NCBI GenBank assembly: GCA_030760725.1
Contig: JASWHV010000017.1
Coordinates: forward strand, 9,898,959-9,962,958
DNA length: 64,000 bases
DNA from: Neostapfia colusana
Taxonomy: Eukaryota > Streptophyta > Magnoliopsida > Poales > Poaceae
Direction: 5' to 3'
The position numbers were made by a program, and so were the translations under genes. Positions 36,478 through 47,675 of this stretch are shown here, piece after piece (positions within the stretch are counted from its first letter, which is position 1; each line of letters opens with the position of its first letter). The notes below the pieces were generated by a model. That model was not told where the DNA came from. It did no database searches and worked only from the letters and a program-made list of their open reading frames with translations.

Positions 36478-37527
36478 TGTCGGTACCCGCGATATGGGGT
36501 ACCCCCGTGCACAGGGGAAAATGCCTAAGGAACTCACCCTTCTCCGCAGGGAGAGCTCCGAAGGTGCCACGCGTCCAGCGGGGCCGGACCTCCCTCTCCT
36601 CAGAGGAGAGCTCCGGCCTCGCCACGTGGCCTGCATAAGCCGGACCTCCCCCCTCCGCGGGGGAGAGGTCCGAAGGCGCCACGTGTCCAGCGGGGCCGGA
36701 CCTCCCTCTCCTCAGAGGAGAGCTCCGGGCCTGCCACGTGGCCGACAGATGCCGGACCTCCCCCTCCGCGGGGAGAGGTCCGAAGGCTCCACGTGACCTG
36801 CGGGGCCGGGACCCCTCTCCTCTGAGGAGGGCTCCGGGCCCGCCACGTGTCCAGCAGAAGAGCGCTGCCTGCCCCCGAGCGGTAGGCAGCGGGCGTAAAG
36901 ACACCCCATACCTTGCCCGTACAAGGTATTCAAGGCCCGCGCCTTCCCGAGACGCGGAGACGCGGAGCACGCCTCTGTCAGGTGCCGTTGCACCCAGTTG
37001 CATCACAGACTGGCGCGCAGTGTCAGAACCTGCCAGCCTCCGCAGCCATCAACCACTACGGCTAGCATGCGGCATGGGCAGGGTGGCAAGACGAAGACTT
37101 AGAAGCCTTCGCCAGAGACAACTACCGACATAACTGCGGATACGATAGTCTGCAGACAATCTCCCTGGGACCACCTGTCGGGTCCCGGGCCCCCCTTGTA
37201 AGCCACACGAGCCTTGGACTATAAAAGGCTCGGGTAGGCGACGTTAGCAAGGGTTCGCACTCCAGCAACTCATACACTAGGCATACTCACCCTCAAGCTC
37301 AGGACCCCGGTTCTGAGCAACAAGCAATACAGCGAGCTCCTCAGCTCACCGTGGACGTAGGGTTTTACGCTCCGGCGGCCCGAACCACGTAAAACCCGCC
37401 GTGTCAAACTCTTCCTTAACTCGTCCATACGCTTAAGCTCTCCGCAAGTGACTAGCCCCTCCAAAAAAGAACCTCCGCGGGCTGCCCAGTGCAGGTCCGG
37501 GGGAAGTGTCGACCACACACTTCGACA
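36478..37527 (+). mobile_element. C: solo Tat-lineage LTR in G integrase
   Basis: 1050 bp plus-strand LTR, TGTCGGTACCCGCG to CACACTTCGACA, with a TATAAAA box at 37220-37226. Flanks are GGTGC (36473-36477) and GGTGT (37528-37532), a 5 bp target duplication with one mismatch. No internal sequence is present, so unequal recombination between the LTRs of a full element probably removed it. The 5' U3 half contains the usual hairpin and CCACGTGG blocks. Confidence 0.92.
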
Positions 37528-37532
37528 GGTGT

Positions 37533-39830
37533 CTCTCCGGTGGCTCGGCTCTGGGATGTCCGGTTAGCCCATAGTGTGTTCGGAAGCTCATCCACATAAT
37601 TAGCACCATGTTTCGTCAGGCTGGCATAGGTGTGAGTCTTGAGGCCCCAAAGAATCTCGGCGTTGGCCCTCTCAACTTGCCCATTGCTCTTTGGATGAGC
37701 AACAGAGGCATAGCACACCTGGATGCCGAGGTCTTCGCAGTAGTCTTGGAAGGCTGCGCTGGTGAACTGGGTCCCGTTTTCGGTGATGATTCTGTTCGGG
37801 ACCCCGAACTGGCAGATAATCGACTTGATGAACTTTACTGCTGATTGCTTGTTGATGGTGACAACTGGTGTGGCCTCCGGCCACTTGGTGAACTTGTAGA
37901 TGGCGACATAGAGGTACCGAAATCCCCCGACGGCTCTGGGGAATGTTCCCAGGATGTCCAACCCCCATACGGCAAATGGCCACAAGGGTGAGATCATCTG
38001 TACCGCCTGAGCCGGTGTATGGATCTGCTTGGCGTGGAACTGGCACGCCTTGCAGCTCTCGACCAGCTTGACGGCATCCTGGAGTGCTGTCGGCCAGTAG
38101 AAGCCATGCCGGAAGGCTTTACCGACAAGCGTGTGTGAGGAAGAGTGACTCCCACATTCGCCTCCTTGGATCTCAGCGAGCAAGTCGCAGCCATCCCCCT
38201 GGGTTATGCACCGCAATAGGACGTGGTTGGCGCCACGCCGGTAGAGATCCCCTTCTACCAGCGCGTATCTCGTAGCCATACGCACAATTCGTTCAGCGGT
38301 TGCATGTTCATCAGGGAGGATGTTGTCTTTCAAGTAGTCCCGGATCTCCGTGATCCATGCATCGGGTCTGACTTGAGCTTCTGGATCTTGAGCGCTGGGT
38401 TGCACGGAGTCCCCAGTGACGCTTACGATCCTTGGCGGCATCCATGGTTGCAGGGCCGCCGGGACCGCCAGCTTCGAGGTGCTGGTCCAGCCCCCTTCGC
38501 CTGGCTCGGCGGGCCGGGCTGTGGGCCGCAGCAACGTCCTCTCAAAGACTCCTTCGGGCACGGGGGCTCCGGTGGAAGCCTTCGTTGAAAGGTCGTCAGC
38601 TGCGGCATTGCCAGCGCGCGGTACGTGACGCAGGTCCAAGGCGAGGAAGTCTTTCTCCAACATCTGCAGATGAAGCAGATAAGCAGCTAGCTGCGGGTCA
38701 TTGCAGGAGCATTCGCCCTTAACCTGCTTGATAACCAGCTGGGAGTCGCCCTGTGCCAACAACTGGCGAGCGCCCAGAGACAGGGCTGTCTGTAGGCCAA
38801 AGATGAGTGCTTCATACTCTGCCATGTTGTTGGTTGCCTTGAAATTGAGACGCACCATGTACCCAAACTGCTCCCCCGATGGCATGAGAAGCAGTACGCC
38901 GGCACCGGCCCCCTGCTTTCGCGAGGAGCCGTCGAAGAAGAGCGTCCAGTGGGGCTCGGTGAAGACCGGAGCTCGGTGCTCTGGTTCACCGTCTTCGTGG
39001 CCCCCCTGGGTCAGCCTTCGTTGGTGTCCACTCTGCCACGAAGTCAGCCAGCGCTTGGCTTTTGACCGCATGGCGAGGAAGGAAGTCCAGCTCGAACTCC
39101 GCCAGCTCCGCTGCCCATTTAGCGATGTTGCCAGTCGCATGGGGGCTGTGAGGGATCGTCTTCAGCGGATAGGAGGTGACTACCGAGACCCGGTGGGCCT
39201 GAAAGTAGTGGCGGAGCTTCCTGGACGCCACGAGCACTGCATACAGCAGCTTGTGGACTTCTAGGTACCTTGTCTTGGCATCGTGAAGGGCTTCGCTGAT
39301 GTAGTAGACAGGTCTCTGGATGGTTCGAACCCTCTCTCTTAGGTCTGAGAGGTCTTCATCCATTGGTCCTGGCCCGCTGGAGGTGAGTGGGTCCAGGGGG
39401 GCTTCCAGGGGTTGGAACCCGGAGGCTCTTAAGCCATCTTGGCCCTCCGAGGGGCCACGCTGGTTCTCCGGGAGCTCCGGAGGGTCCTGCTGGATCTTCG
39501 GGAGGTCCCGTTGGGCCCCCGGGAGGTCCCTCCGGTCCCTCGAGAGGTTGTCTTGGGGGTCCGGGGGGCTGCCTTGGACCTCCGAGAGGTTGTCTTGGAG
39601 GTCCGGGAGACCGCCTTGGACCTGCGGGGCTTCCTGGCGTCTGTCTTCTGCTGCTGGAGCAGGCTGTGAAGATGAGAGGTCCGGCCGCTCTGCGACGAGG
39701 ACCATACTCACCACTTCAGTTGTCGCCGCGATGTAGAGCAACAGGTGCTCTCCGGGCTCAGGGGCAACCACGATAGGTAGGGTCGTCAGGAGTCGCTTCA
39801 ACTCCTGGAAAGCCTCTTCTGCTTCGTCAG
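37533..39830 (-). pseudogene. pol: G RNase H and integrase (zinc finger and core)
   Basis: Minus-strand frames 37452-39140 (its 3' end runs into solo LTR C) and 38986-39801. RNase H has FFDGSS, AEYEALIFGL and AQGDSQLVIK (D-E-D residues present). Integrase has an H/C zinc region ending CKACQFHAKQIH, WGLDILGTFP with the first Asp, ITENGTQFTS and NGQVERANAEI. The second catalytic residue is Glu where Asp is usual, which would probably impair the enzyme. The two frames are separated by an extra base in a G/C homopolymer (CCCCCC near 39000). A has the five-base version. A second frameshift near 39835 separates RNase H from RT. An acidic, Pro/Gln-rich linker (about 39380-39700) contains imperfect PPDPQDNLSE-like repeats. 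Confidence 0.88.
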
Positions 39831-40688
39831 TCAGGCAAATGGACCGGATTTGCGCAGGAGCTTAAAGAAGGGAAGTGCCCGCTCTGCTAGCCTCGGTATA
39901 AACCGACTCAGCGCGGCTAGGCATCCCGTGAGTTTCTGGACATCTTTGATGCAGGCAGGAGGCCGCATCAAGTCGATGGCCTTGATCTTCTCTGGGTTGG
40001 CCTCAATCCCCCGGTGCGAGACCATGAGCTTCCCAGAGGATACACCGAACACACATTTGTTGGGGTTCAGCTTGGTGCGCGTAGAGCACAATTTGTCAAA
40101 AAGGCTAGGTTATCTAACAAAGATGAACCCTACCTGACCTTGACAACGATGTCATCGACGTACACCTCAACTAAGTCTCTTATTAACCCTCCAAAGGTTT
40201 TGTGCATTGCGCGCACAAAGGTGGGGAGAGCATTCTTTAGGACGTAAGGCATAGAGACATAACAATAGAGGCCATCTACTGTGATGAAGGAGGTGTGCTC
40301 TTCATCTTCTCTAGACATGGGGATCTGATGGAAACCCGAGTAGGCGTCTAGGAAACACAGCATATCGCAGCCTGATGTTGAGTCTCCTATTTGATCTATT
40401 CTAGGGAGAGGGAATGGATCTTTGGGACATGGCTTATTGAGACTGGTGTAGTCGATGCACATCCGGAGCTTCCGCCGGCCTTCAGGACAACAACGGGGTT
40501 CGCCAACCACCGGGGGTGGTGGACTTCCCGTATGAAGCCAGCGTCCAGCAGCTTCTTGATTTCTTCACGAATGAAGTTTTGCTGCTCGATGGACTGCTTG
40601 CGGGGCTTCTGCTGAACTGGCCGGGCGTCGGGGAAGACCTTTAAGTGGTGCTCGATCACCTCCCTAGGGATCCCCGGCATCTGTGACG
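39831..40688 (-). pseudogene. pol: G reverse transcriptase, frameshifted
   Basis: Minus-strand pieces 40396-40728, 40130-40510 and 39831-40091. Visible motifs are MPGIPREVIEHHL, QQNFIREEIKKLLDAGFIRE, LRMCIDYTSLNKPCPKDPFP, the catalytic VEVYVDDIVVK, NKCVFGVSSGKLMVSHRGIE and KLTGCLAALSRFIPR. Breaks are a frameshift after NPVVVLK, a stop and frame change just after the YVDD box (40091-40132, degenerate), and a lost base near 39835. The 5' end is interrupted exactly by element D; the preceding FAWQ motif of this polyprotein lies across D at about 48770. Confidence 0.88.
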
Positions 40689-40693
40689 GCTGC

Positions 40694-41790
40694 TGTCGGT
40701 ACCTGAGATATGGGGTACCCCCGCGCACAGGGTAAAATGCCTAAGGTACTCGCCCTTCTCCGCAGGGAGAGCTCTGAAGGCGCCACGCGTCCGGCGGGGC
40801 CAGACCTCCCTCTCCTCAGAGGAGAGCTCCGGGCCCACCATGTGGCATACAGAAGCTGGACCTCCCCCTCCGCGGGAGAGAGGTCCGAAGACGCCACGCG
40901 TCCAGCGGGGCCGGACCTCCCTCTCCGCAGAGGAGAGCTCCGGGCCCGCCACGTGGCATACAGAAGCCGGACCTCCCCCTCCGCGGGGAGAGGTCCGGAG
41001 GCTCCACGTGCCCCGCAGGCCGGACCCTTCTCTCCTCAGAGAAGGGCTCCGGACCCGCCACGTGGCCAGAAGGACGGTGCTGCCCGCCCCCGAGCGGTAG
41101 GCAGCGGGCGTAAATGCGCCCCACACCTTGCCCGTACAAGGTATTCAAGGCCCGCGTCTTCCCAAGACGCGGAAACGTGGAGCACGCGTCTGTCAGGTGC
41201 CGTTGCACCCAGTCGCATCACAGACTGGCGCGCGGTGTCAGAACCTGCCAGCTAATAAACGCTGCGACAAGACATCCCATGCCACCTGCGCCGTCATCAA
41301 CCACTACGACTAGCGTGCGGCATGGGCAGGGCGGCAAGATGAAGACTCAGAAGCCTTCGACCAGAGGCAACTACCGGCGTAACTACAGATACGATAGATA
41401 ATAGACAATCTTCCCGGGACCATCTGTCGGGTCCCGGCACCCCTTGTAAGCCGCCCGAGTCCTGGACTATAAAAGGCTCGGGTAGGCGTCGATAGCAAGG
41501 GTTCGCATTTTGCAACTCATACGCTAGCCATACACTCTCAAGCTGTAACTCACCCCCAAGCTCAGGCCCCCGGCCCTGAGCAGCAAGCAATACAGCGAGC
41601 TCCATAGCTCGCCGTGGACGTAGGGTTTTACGCTCCGGCGGCCTGAACCACGTAAAACTCTCCGTGTCAAGCTCTCACTAACTCGTCCATCTGCGCAAGC
41701 TCTCCGCTAGGAACTAGCCCCTCCGAAAAAAGAACCTCCGCGGGCTGCCCAGTGCAGGCCCGGGGGAAGTGTCGACCGAACACTTCGACA
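40694..41790 (+). mobile_element. D 5' LTR
   Basis: 1097 bp, TGTCGGTACCTGAG to CGAACACTTCGACA. The U3 has hairpin blocks (CTCCTCAGAGGAG, CTCCGCAGAGGAG) alternating with CCACGTGGC palindromes; the TATA box is at 41468-41474. It carries a ~8 bp insertion (near 41175) relative to the 3' LTR. Confidence 0.93.
41468..41474 (+). promoter_or_regulatory. TATA box of the D 5' LTR
   Basis: TATAAAA in the context GGACTATAAAAGGCTCGGG. The same box occurs in the D 3' LTR (48442-48448) and C (37220-37226), and inverted in A and B. In E it is altered to TATAAGG (54269-54275). It separates U3 from R and gives LTR orientation. Confidence 0.85.
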
Positions 41791-41808
41791 TTTGGCGCGC
41801 CAGATAGG
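41791..41808 (+). other. D primer-binding-site region
   Basis: TTTGGCGCGCCAGATAGG directly follows the LTR end ACTTCGACA. It is equivalent to the sites in E and A. Confidence 0.78.
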
Positions 41809-41848
41809 GGGGCTTTTCCCCTAGCGCGACGAGTTTCCGCCGACGAAG

Positions 41849-43603
41849 ATGACCAAGCTCCCTTCAGCGGCAAACTCTCCCCCCCCCCCCACGTTCACGG
41901 CGAACCGTGACCACTGGGGAGTACATGTCGACACACTCAGGACGGAGTGTGTCGGCGCAAGCGGGTAGCCAGCAGCCGACTCCGGCAACGCCGACTCCGG
42001 CTATGCAGGCCCCGACCAGTGTGAGGTCTTCCGCAGCGCTGAGCGTACACCATGGAGGTGCGCTAGCTGCAGCAAGAGCGCTGCTGCGCAACCCACCTAC
42101 GGGGGATGCGCCCCATTCAGCGACCCAGCAATGGGTCCGCGAGGTGGACCGCCTCGTCGTCGCCGCCGCGAATCCTCGGTTTCGGCGAGGACGGCGCCCA
42201 GGGCAACCGGCTGTGTCGCTGACGCGCACACCCACGGTTGACGGGCTAACGGCGGATTCCAGCTCCTCCAGGCTCCTGTCGACGGACCTGCGAAGGGAAC
42301 TGGAACGGTGCCACTTGGGGCAGGACGCCCGGGTGTACCTCGAGCGACGCCGGGAAAGGCGTCGCAACCATGAGGCAGGCGACAGCATGTCGTCGGCCTT
42401 GACACAACCAGAAGGGCAGGTCTTCGCCATGCGAGCCCCGCCTCAGGCATATGCTGCGCAGCATATGCCACAACCATATGCGCCGCAAGTAGCGGCCCCG
42501 GTCTATGGTGCAGCCTTGCCCATGCCGGGATACGCAGCGCCAGGTGCGAACCAAGCGTTCGCAGCGCCTATACCTGCGGCAGCAGGTGCAGGATGTGTGG
42601 CCCTTGCACCTCACCTTCGCTTCGCAAGGTGGCCACGCAAGTTCCGCCCTCACCTGCCCGAGAAGTACGACGGCAGCGTCAACCCAGCGGAGTTCCTCCA
42701 GATCTACTCCACCGCCATACTTGCCGCAGGAGGGGACGAGGCTGTCATGGCCAACTACTTCCCCGTCGCCTTGACCGGCCCAGCTCGGTCTTGGCTCATG
42801 AACCTACCTCAGGGGTCCATAACCTCCTGGGGGGGAGCTCTGCCGGCAGTTCGTCGCCAACTTCGGCAGCTCCTACACCCGTCCCGGCACGGAGCTCGAC
42901 CTCCACACCGTCAAACAACAACCTGGGGAGTCGCTGCGCTCTTTCATTCAGCGGTTCTCTCAGGTGCGCAACACCATCCCACATATCCAAAGCGCCTCTG
43001 TGGTGGTGGCGTTCCGACAGGGTGTCCGGGACGAGAAAATGCTTGAGAAGCTCACGACCAGAGAGGTCCGCGACGTCTCGGAGCTCTTCAGCCTGGCGGA
43101 CAAGTGCGCCAGAGCAGCCGAAGGGCGTAACTTGCACGCTCTGCTGACCTCCGAGTCAGGAGGACAGCCCGGGTCTGGTGCGGCTGCCTATGGGGGTGGC
43201 AAGAAGATCAAGAACCGGGGGAGTGGCAAGATGAAGTCACCATTCACGGCCCCCGTCGCCGCAGCTGCGACGACCAGTGGAGCTCGGGGGGCCACGCCCC
43301 GACAAGAGGCAGCGGCAATCACCGGCCCCAGACAGTGGCCAAGGCGGGCTATGCCCCGTGCATGGCCCCTGCAACCATACTGCTGCCGAGTGCTGGGAGA
43401 TCCAGAAGCTCGCAGAGCGCTTCCGCAATGGAAGACAGCAGAGGGCTGAAGCACCGCCCTACCCTCAGAGGGATAGCAAACAGAAGGCCGATGCCCCAGT
43501 TACCGCTGCCCACCAGGTGGGGTTCCAGGAGCCTCAGCGTGTCATAAAGACAGTGCATGACGGTGAGGACTCCAGTTCCGACGGTGACGGGCCAGGGCGT
43601 TAG
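41849..43603 (+). pseudogene. gag: D gag with homopolymer frameshifts
   Basis: The ATG at 41849 (MTKLPSAANSPPP) matches the starts in G and E. A run of 12 C (41879-41890) shifts the frame; the true frame resumes as TGEYMSTHSGRSVSAQ (41907-43046). It covers a Pro/Ala-rich N-terminus, LERRRERRRNHEAGDS and the capsid-type retrotransposon gag domain (LPEKYDGSVNPAEFLQIYS..). A 7-G run at 42829-42835 shifts it again, and capsid continues at 42964-43449 (VVAFRQGVRDEKMLEKL). A third shift near 43290 leads to 43277-43603, with a noncanonical knuckle CPVHGPCNHTAAEC (C-x2-H-x4-H-x4-C) and an acidic end. Shifts 1 and 2 lie in homopolymers, so assembly error should be excluded before calling it dead. Confidence 0.85.
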
Positions 43604-43799
43604 CCAGCTACGGCACGCCTCCGTGCCTTGAACATACCTCTCGGGGGCCGCCTAAGGTCCGTCAACCCCTTGAAGGCCTTGCCAGAAGGGGAAGACGCCT
43701 TAGGTCTTCCAAGACGAGCCCGGGTCCACCTACCCCTTGAAGGCCTTGGCCAGAAGGGGAGAACTCCCCGGGGGCCCCCGAGAGAAGCCACGCAGGACC

Positions 43800-44090
43800 T
43801 GATCCAGCGTGAAGATAACAACTTCGACAAGACTCGGCTTGCAGGGAACACCCCACAACGCACGGTCTCGGCTAATGCTCTAAGCACTACCGCCAAAGAA
43901 CCAAACGCGACGGGGGCCCGCAAGAGGGCAACCTGGTGAAGCGGCACGCTACATTCCAAGAAGGACCCATAAGCTCTCCCCCAGCAAGGAAGGTCCCTTC
44001 CGAATCATGAAAGCTGCCGCCCCGGGTACGCATGCCTTTCAACCGAGAGTGGGATCCATTCCCAAAAAAAATCCTTGCCATGAAGCAACA
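43800..44090 (+). pseudogene. D vestige of the integrase C-terminus
   Basis: Base-level resemblance to the end of G integrase (minus strand 36067-36250): THKLSPS.EGPFRI, then a decayed rest, with ACGCACGGTCTCGGCTAATG upstream matching the ARELQEGDL-coding stretch only loosely. Stops and indels are present. It sits just downstream of gag, so D arose by losing everything from protease to most of integrase while keeping the end of pol. The segment 43604-43799 contains a small direct duplication around CCTTGAAGGCCTTG.CCAGAAGGGG. Confidence 0.65.
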
Positions 44091-45456
44091 CTGTAAGTCC
44101 TACTTACTGAGCATCGGTAGAACAGGGTTATTCACTTCTGTAATAGACCCCATAGAATTTAGGAAAAGAGCTTGGGGTAGCTAAGTCTCAAGGGACGGTA
44201 CAGGACTACGCCCAGTTTAGCCTGGTTCCGACCCTAAGCGCGTAGAGTCTTGCTTCCCTTGTAGACGAGGCGGAACATTGCCCCCATGTACAGCCAGAAT
44301 TCCACCTATGGGCACGAATACAGAGACCTGTTCTACTTAGCTCCCTCTCATGCGCTCATTTAAATTATGCATTAATTTTTATGATCGCACTATCTCTGTA
44401 TGTTCATCTTACATCTAGCTCCCCCTCTCCTGCGCTCATTCATAGTCGGCATTTGCTATCCTCCCGAAGGCGGCTGCGCTTGAGGCACCTGCCGATGGCC
44501 GAGTGAGTCTCTCGGGCCTCCCCCAGTCAGGTGTTGCGGTGCCAGTTGGTTACCTCCAGGAAAGGCCAGCGTTGTGCATGGGGGGTCCAGGGTGCGTATC
44601 CAGCTTAGCCGGCCCAGAGCCCAAAGCATGCGCATCCTGCTCTCCGGAGGTCCAGGGGAGTACGTCCGCTTTGCCTGGTCATGAACCCAAAGCACGTGCA
44701 CTCTGCTTCCCCAGCGCATGGCCCGGTACTAGGGATCGGACGGCCGTACCCGGACCTCGGAGGGAGCCGGAGCTCCGGCGCCTCGTGCACAGAATTGCCC
44801 AAGCCCCGTATAGCGGGTCAGGACCATAAGACGGATAAGACTAGGAGACGGGAGGGGAGGACCCCCCGAGGAGAATTACGTTTTCTCTACCTGTGTGCAG
44901 GACCTTCAGGTTACGGCAACAGGGACTGCATGAAGCGGGGGGAAAGGAGCTACCAGCTACACTGGCCTGGGACTGGAAGGACCGGGACCTGCCCCTCCAG
45001 CAGGGGCGGGGCCCGGGGGCCCCACGTGTCCAGCGGGCCCGGAACTCTCTCCTTCCTTGAGGAAGGCTCCGGGCTCGCCACGTGGCAGGCAGGAACCGGA
45101 CCTCCCCCCTCAGCGGGAGGGCTCCGAAAGCCCTACGTGTCCAACATGACCGGAGCTCCCGTCTCTTGAGGAGGAGCTCCGGACCCGCCACGTGGCAGGC
45201 AGATTTGGAGCCCCCCCATAGGGCGAGGTTCGGAGACCCCCGGGGGCCCCTAACACGGTTAGGACCCGGGGAGGGTGTCTGCGTGAAGCTCCGAGATTGG
45301 AAATAGCCTCTGAGTACCTTGCGGAGCTAAGGACTCAGCCAGGCAAAGCCAAGAAGGAGGGAAAAAGCATCACAGACACAAGTATCCAAGAGAGTCAAAT
45401 TAAGCAAGGCTCCATGAGCTGGACTACAGACTCGATAAAAAAAGGAGAAACAAGTC
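44091..45456. other. D 3' non-coding region
   Basis: No credible plus-strand gene. It is homologous to the 3' region of G (for example GGGACGGTACAGGACTACG at about 44193). A U3-like cassette at about 44990-45215 has CCCACGTGTCC, GCCACGTGGC and GAGGAGGAGCTCC blocks. The antisense ORF begins on the other strand and its stop lies at 45457. Confidence 0.7.
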
Positions 45457-47184
45457 CTAAGGACCTCCCGGCTCTCGCCGGAACCTTGCGGCTACAAGGG
45501 CGGCCACATCCTCGACTTCAGCCCTGGCAGCTTCCTCCCGCTCCGCGGCTGGGCCCTCTCTCGCTGGCTCCAGCGAGAAAGAGGGGTCGCGGCTCTTGAA
45601 GCATGCCAGCACATGCGAGGCGACCTCTAAAGCTAAGCCGCGGCCCTCGGCTTCAAGCTCACTGGTGACCACCGAGTCGAGTCTGTCCAGCTTGGCGCCG
45701 ATCGACTCCAATGCAGGGATCACCTCTGCCACCTTCAATGCGGGAGTTGCGGCCCTCACCGGACTGAAGCCAAGAGGGATCAGGGCGGACCCCGTTCGAT
45801 CCACGAAGCTTGAGACCGCAAGGGCCTCGGAGGACCGTAAGGCTGAGAGCTCCTCCACCTCGCGGCGGGCCGCCTGCAGAGCCTCCAGGTTCCTCTCGGA
45901 GAATTCCTTCTCCTTGGCCGCCAGGGAACTCTCCCGAAGGTGGAGAGTCTTGGCTAGCCGCTCCAACTCAGCGGCCTTGAAGCCGGCAGTCAACTCCCGG
46001 TCCAAGACCTCCCGGCGATCATGGGAGACCTGTTCCTCCCTCAAGTCAAGGTCTGCCTTCAGAATCTCCTGCTCCTCCATCCGAGCTCGGAGGTCACACT
46101 TGCCCGCGGCCAGCTGCGCGGCGACCCTCTCTGCCTCAGCTGCCACGGAACGCTCCCGCTCCTCAACGGCGAGTTCGCGGCACTCCAACCGCTGCCGTAT
46201 TTCCACAGCAGCAGAGAGGCTCTCTTCGGCCCGGGCATGTGCCTCCAGGGCCTCCCTGTTGATCCGCCGCGACTGGGTGTCCATGCGGTCAACAGCCCAC
46301 TTCATCCGGTCGACGAGCGCTTCCCTGAAGTCGAGCAACTCCCGCCTGGAGTCGAGCTCGCTCTTAACCTTCGCGGTCCTCTCCCGCAAAAGGTTCCCCC
46401 AGATGAGGAGGCGGTCCCGTTCAACCGTATACTCCTCCCGCTCGCGCCCTAGCGCAGCCAAGACCTGCCGGATGCTCGACTCGGCAAGCGCGAAGGCATC
46501 CGCCAGAGGCAATGGAGCAACAGAGGCTGGGGCAGTCCCTCCGACCTCCTCCATTACCTCGTCCTCAGGAAGAGCGGACGCACCAGCAGCCGAGACGAGA
46601 CGCCGATCAGGAGAAGCTGGCTCCGCGGCTCTGGCAGCCAGGCCAGCCGGGCTCTTTTCACCTTCTGGCTCCTTGACCTGAGGAGAGGGACGAACCGGGG
46701 AAGGCGGTGCTGGAGAAGAAGCCAGGCCACCTAGTGCAGGATCAACCTGTGCTGGCTCGGGGGCCGCGGTGGCCGTCTCGGCAGGAAGAGACGACGCCGC
46801 CGCGGAGTCCGGGCACACAGGAACAGGAGAAGTCCGCGCTGGCCTGGGGGCCGCAGCAGTTGCCCCTGGCTCTGAGCGCATCGGCACAGATTCCCCGCAA
46901 GACGGGGAAGGCCGGGAAGCGCGGACACTCCAGCGGGCTCTAAACCCCGACTTCCGAGCCGGGGTAGGATTTCCAGAGCCCGCTACCGTCTCCGACGGCC
47001 GCTCCGCAGTCGCTTTTACTGGCGGAACAGGGGACGCCCCAGAGGCTTCCCCCAGAACATCAGCCCGGGGCCTCTTCGAGTCGCCACCGGAGGGAGTGTC
47101 AGGCACCCCAGAATCCCGACTTGGCACCGACGCCGTTGCTGGAGATCGAGCGCGTTTCTTCTCTGGCAGCGGGTTGGAAGCCAT
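45457..47184 (-). CDS. Antisense ORF of D, predicted coiled-coil protein (575 aa)
   Basis: Intact minus-strand frame. The ATG at 47184 in GCCATGG context (MASNPLPEKKRARSP) is chosen because the truncated G homologue starts at the same residues; the frame is open 13 codons further upstream. Residues 1 to about 230 are Pro/Ser/Ala-rich with a basic KRPRAD patch (possible nuclear signal). About 240-480 is rich in Glu, Arg, Leu and Ala in long charged heptads (ERERSVAAEAERVAAQL, DLREEQVSHDRREVLDREL), a likely coiled coil. The C-terminal part includes LESIGAKLDRLDSVVTSELE and LACFKSRDPSFSLEP. It is convergent with gag in an element without pol. Tat-lineage elements such as Grande are known to carry antisense ORFs in this position, of unknown function. 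No catalytic motif was seen. Preservation over 575 codons, while gag is frameshifted, is notable. Confidence 0.75.
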   Translation of the reverse strand: MASNPLPEKKRARSPATASVPSRDSGVPDTPSGGDSKRPRADVLGEASGASPVPPVKATAERPSETVAGSGNPTPARKSGFRARWSVRASRPSPSCGESVPMRSEPGATAAAPRPARTSPVPVCPDSAAASSLPAETATAAPEPAQVDPALGGLASSPAPPSPVRPSPQVKEPEGEKSPAGLAARAAEPASPDRRLVSAAGASALPEDEVMEEVGGTAPASVAPLPLADAFALAESSIRQVLAALGREREEYTVERDRLLIWGNLLRERTAKVKSELDSRRELLDFREALVDRMKWAVDRMDTQSRRINREALEAHARAEESLSAAVEIRQRLECRELAVEERERSVAAEAERVAAQLAAGKCDLRARMEEQEILKADLDLREEQVSHDRREVLDRELTAGFKAAELERLAKTLHLRESSLAAKEKEFSERNLEALQAARREVEELSALRSSEALAVSSFVDRTGSALIPLGFSPVRAATPALKVAEVIPALESIGAKLDRLDSVVTSELEAEGRGLALEVASHVLACFKSRDPSFSLEPAREGPAAEREEAARAEVEDVAALVAARFRREPGGP

Positions 47185-47675
47185 GGCAAGGGAGAACTCA
47201 AAGGCAAGAGAGCAAAAGCACAAGAGTCCGAGAAGAAATGCAGAGAAGTGCGAAGGGAAGCAACAATGTTGGTAAGACCCCCTCTAAAAAGCTTCCCGGT
47301 GCAGTTCCAAACGATTCGGAACTATTCGAATACCCCGCACCCGCAACCGCTTCGGTTCCTAGACCGAGTGCCGATGACGGGTGGGCCCAAGCCGCTTAAC
47401 TGAAGCGGTGGGGTCAAGGAGTCAGTCTCCTAAGAAGATGAGCCGGCAAGGCACTTCAGCGGTTCCCGAAGAAAGCGCCGCAACGTGCAGAAGTGGCAGT
47501 CTTGGGAACCGCCGCAGTAAAAGCAATCATCAAGTGGGCGCACGCTCTCACGATCCCGTGGCCGTTCGTGCTCCGGCAGCGGTCAATTCGGGACTTAGAG
47601 AAAGTGCGCGGATCGGAAGAAACGGAGGTCCCACCTCGGGCTCGCTATCTCCCCCGAGATAGGCCCGGGGGCCAC

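Noticed and set aside
45596..46681. 361-codon plus-strand ORF opposite the D antisense ORF
   Set aside because: Ser/Arg-rich shadow of the minus-strand frame. The minus-strand frame is longer and has a homologue with the same start in G.
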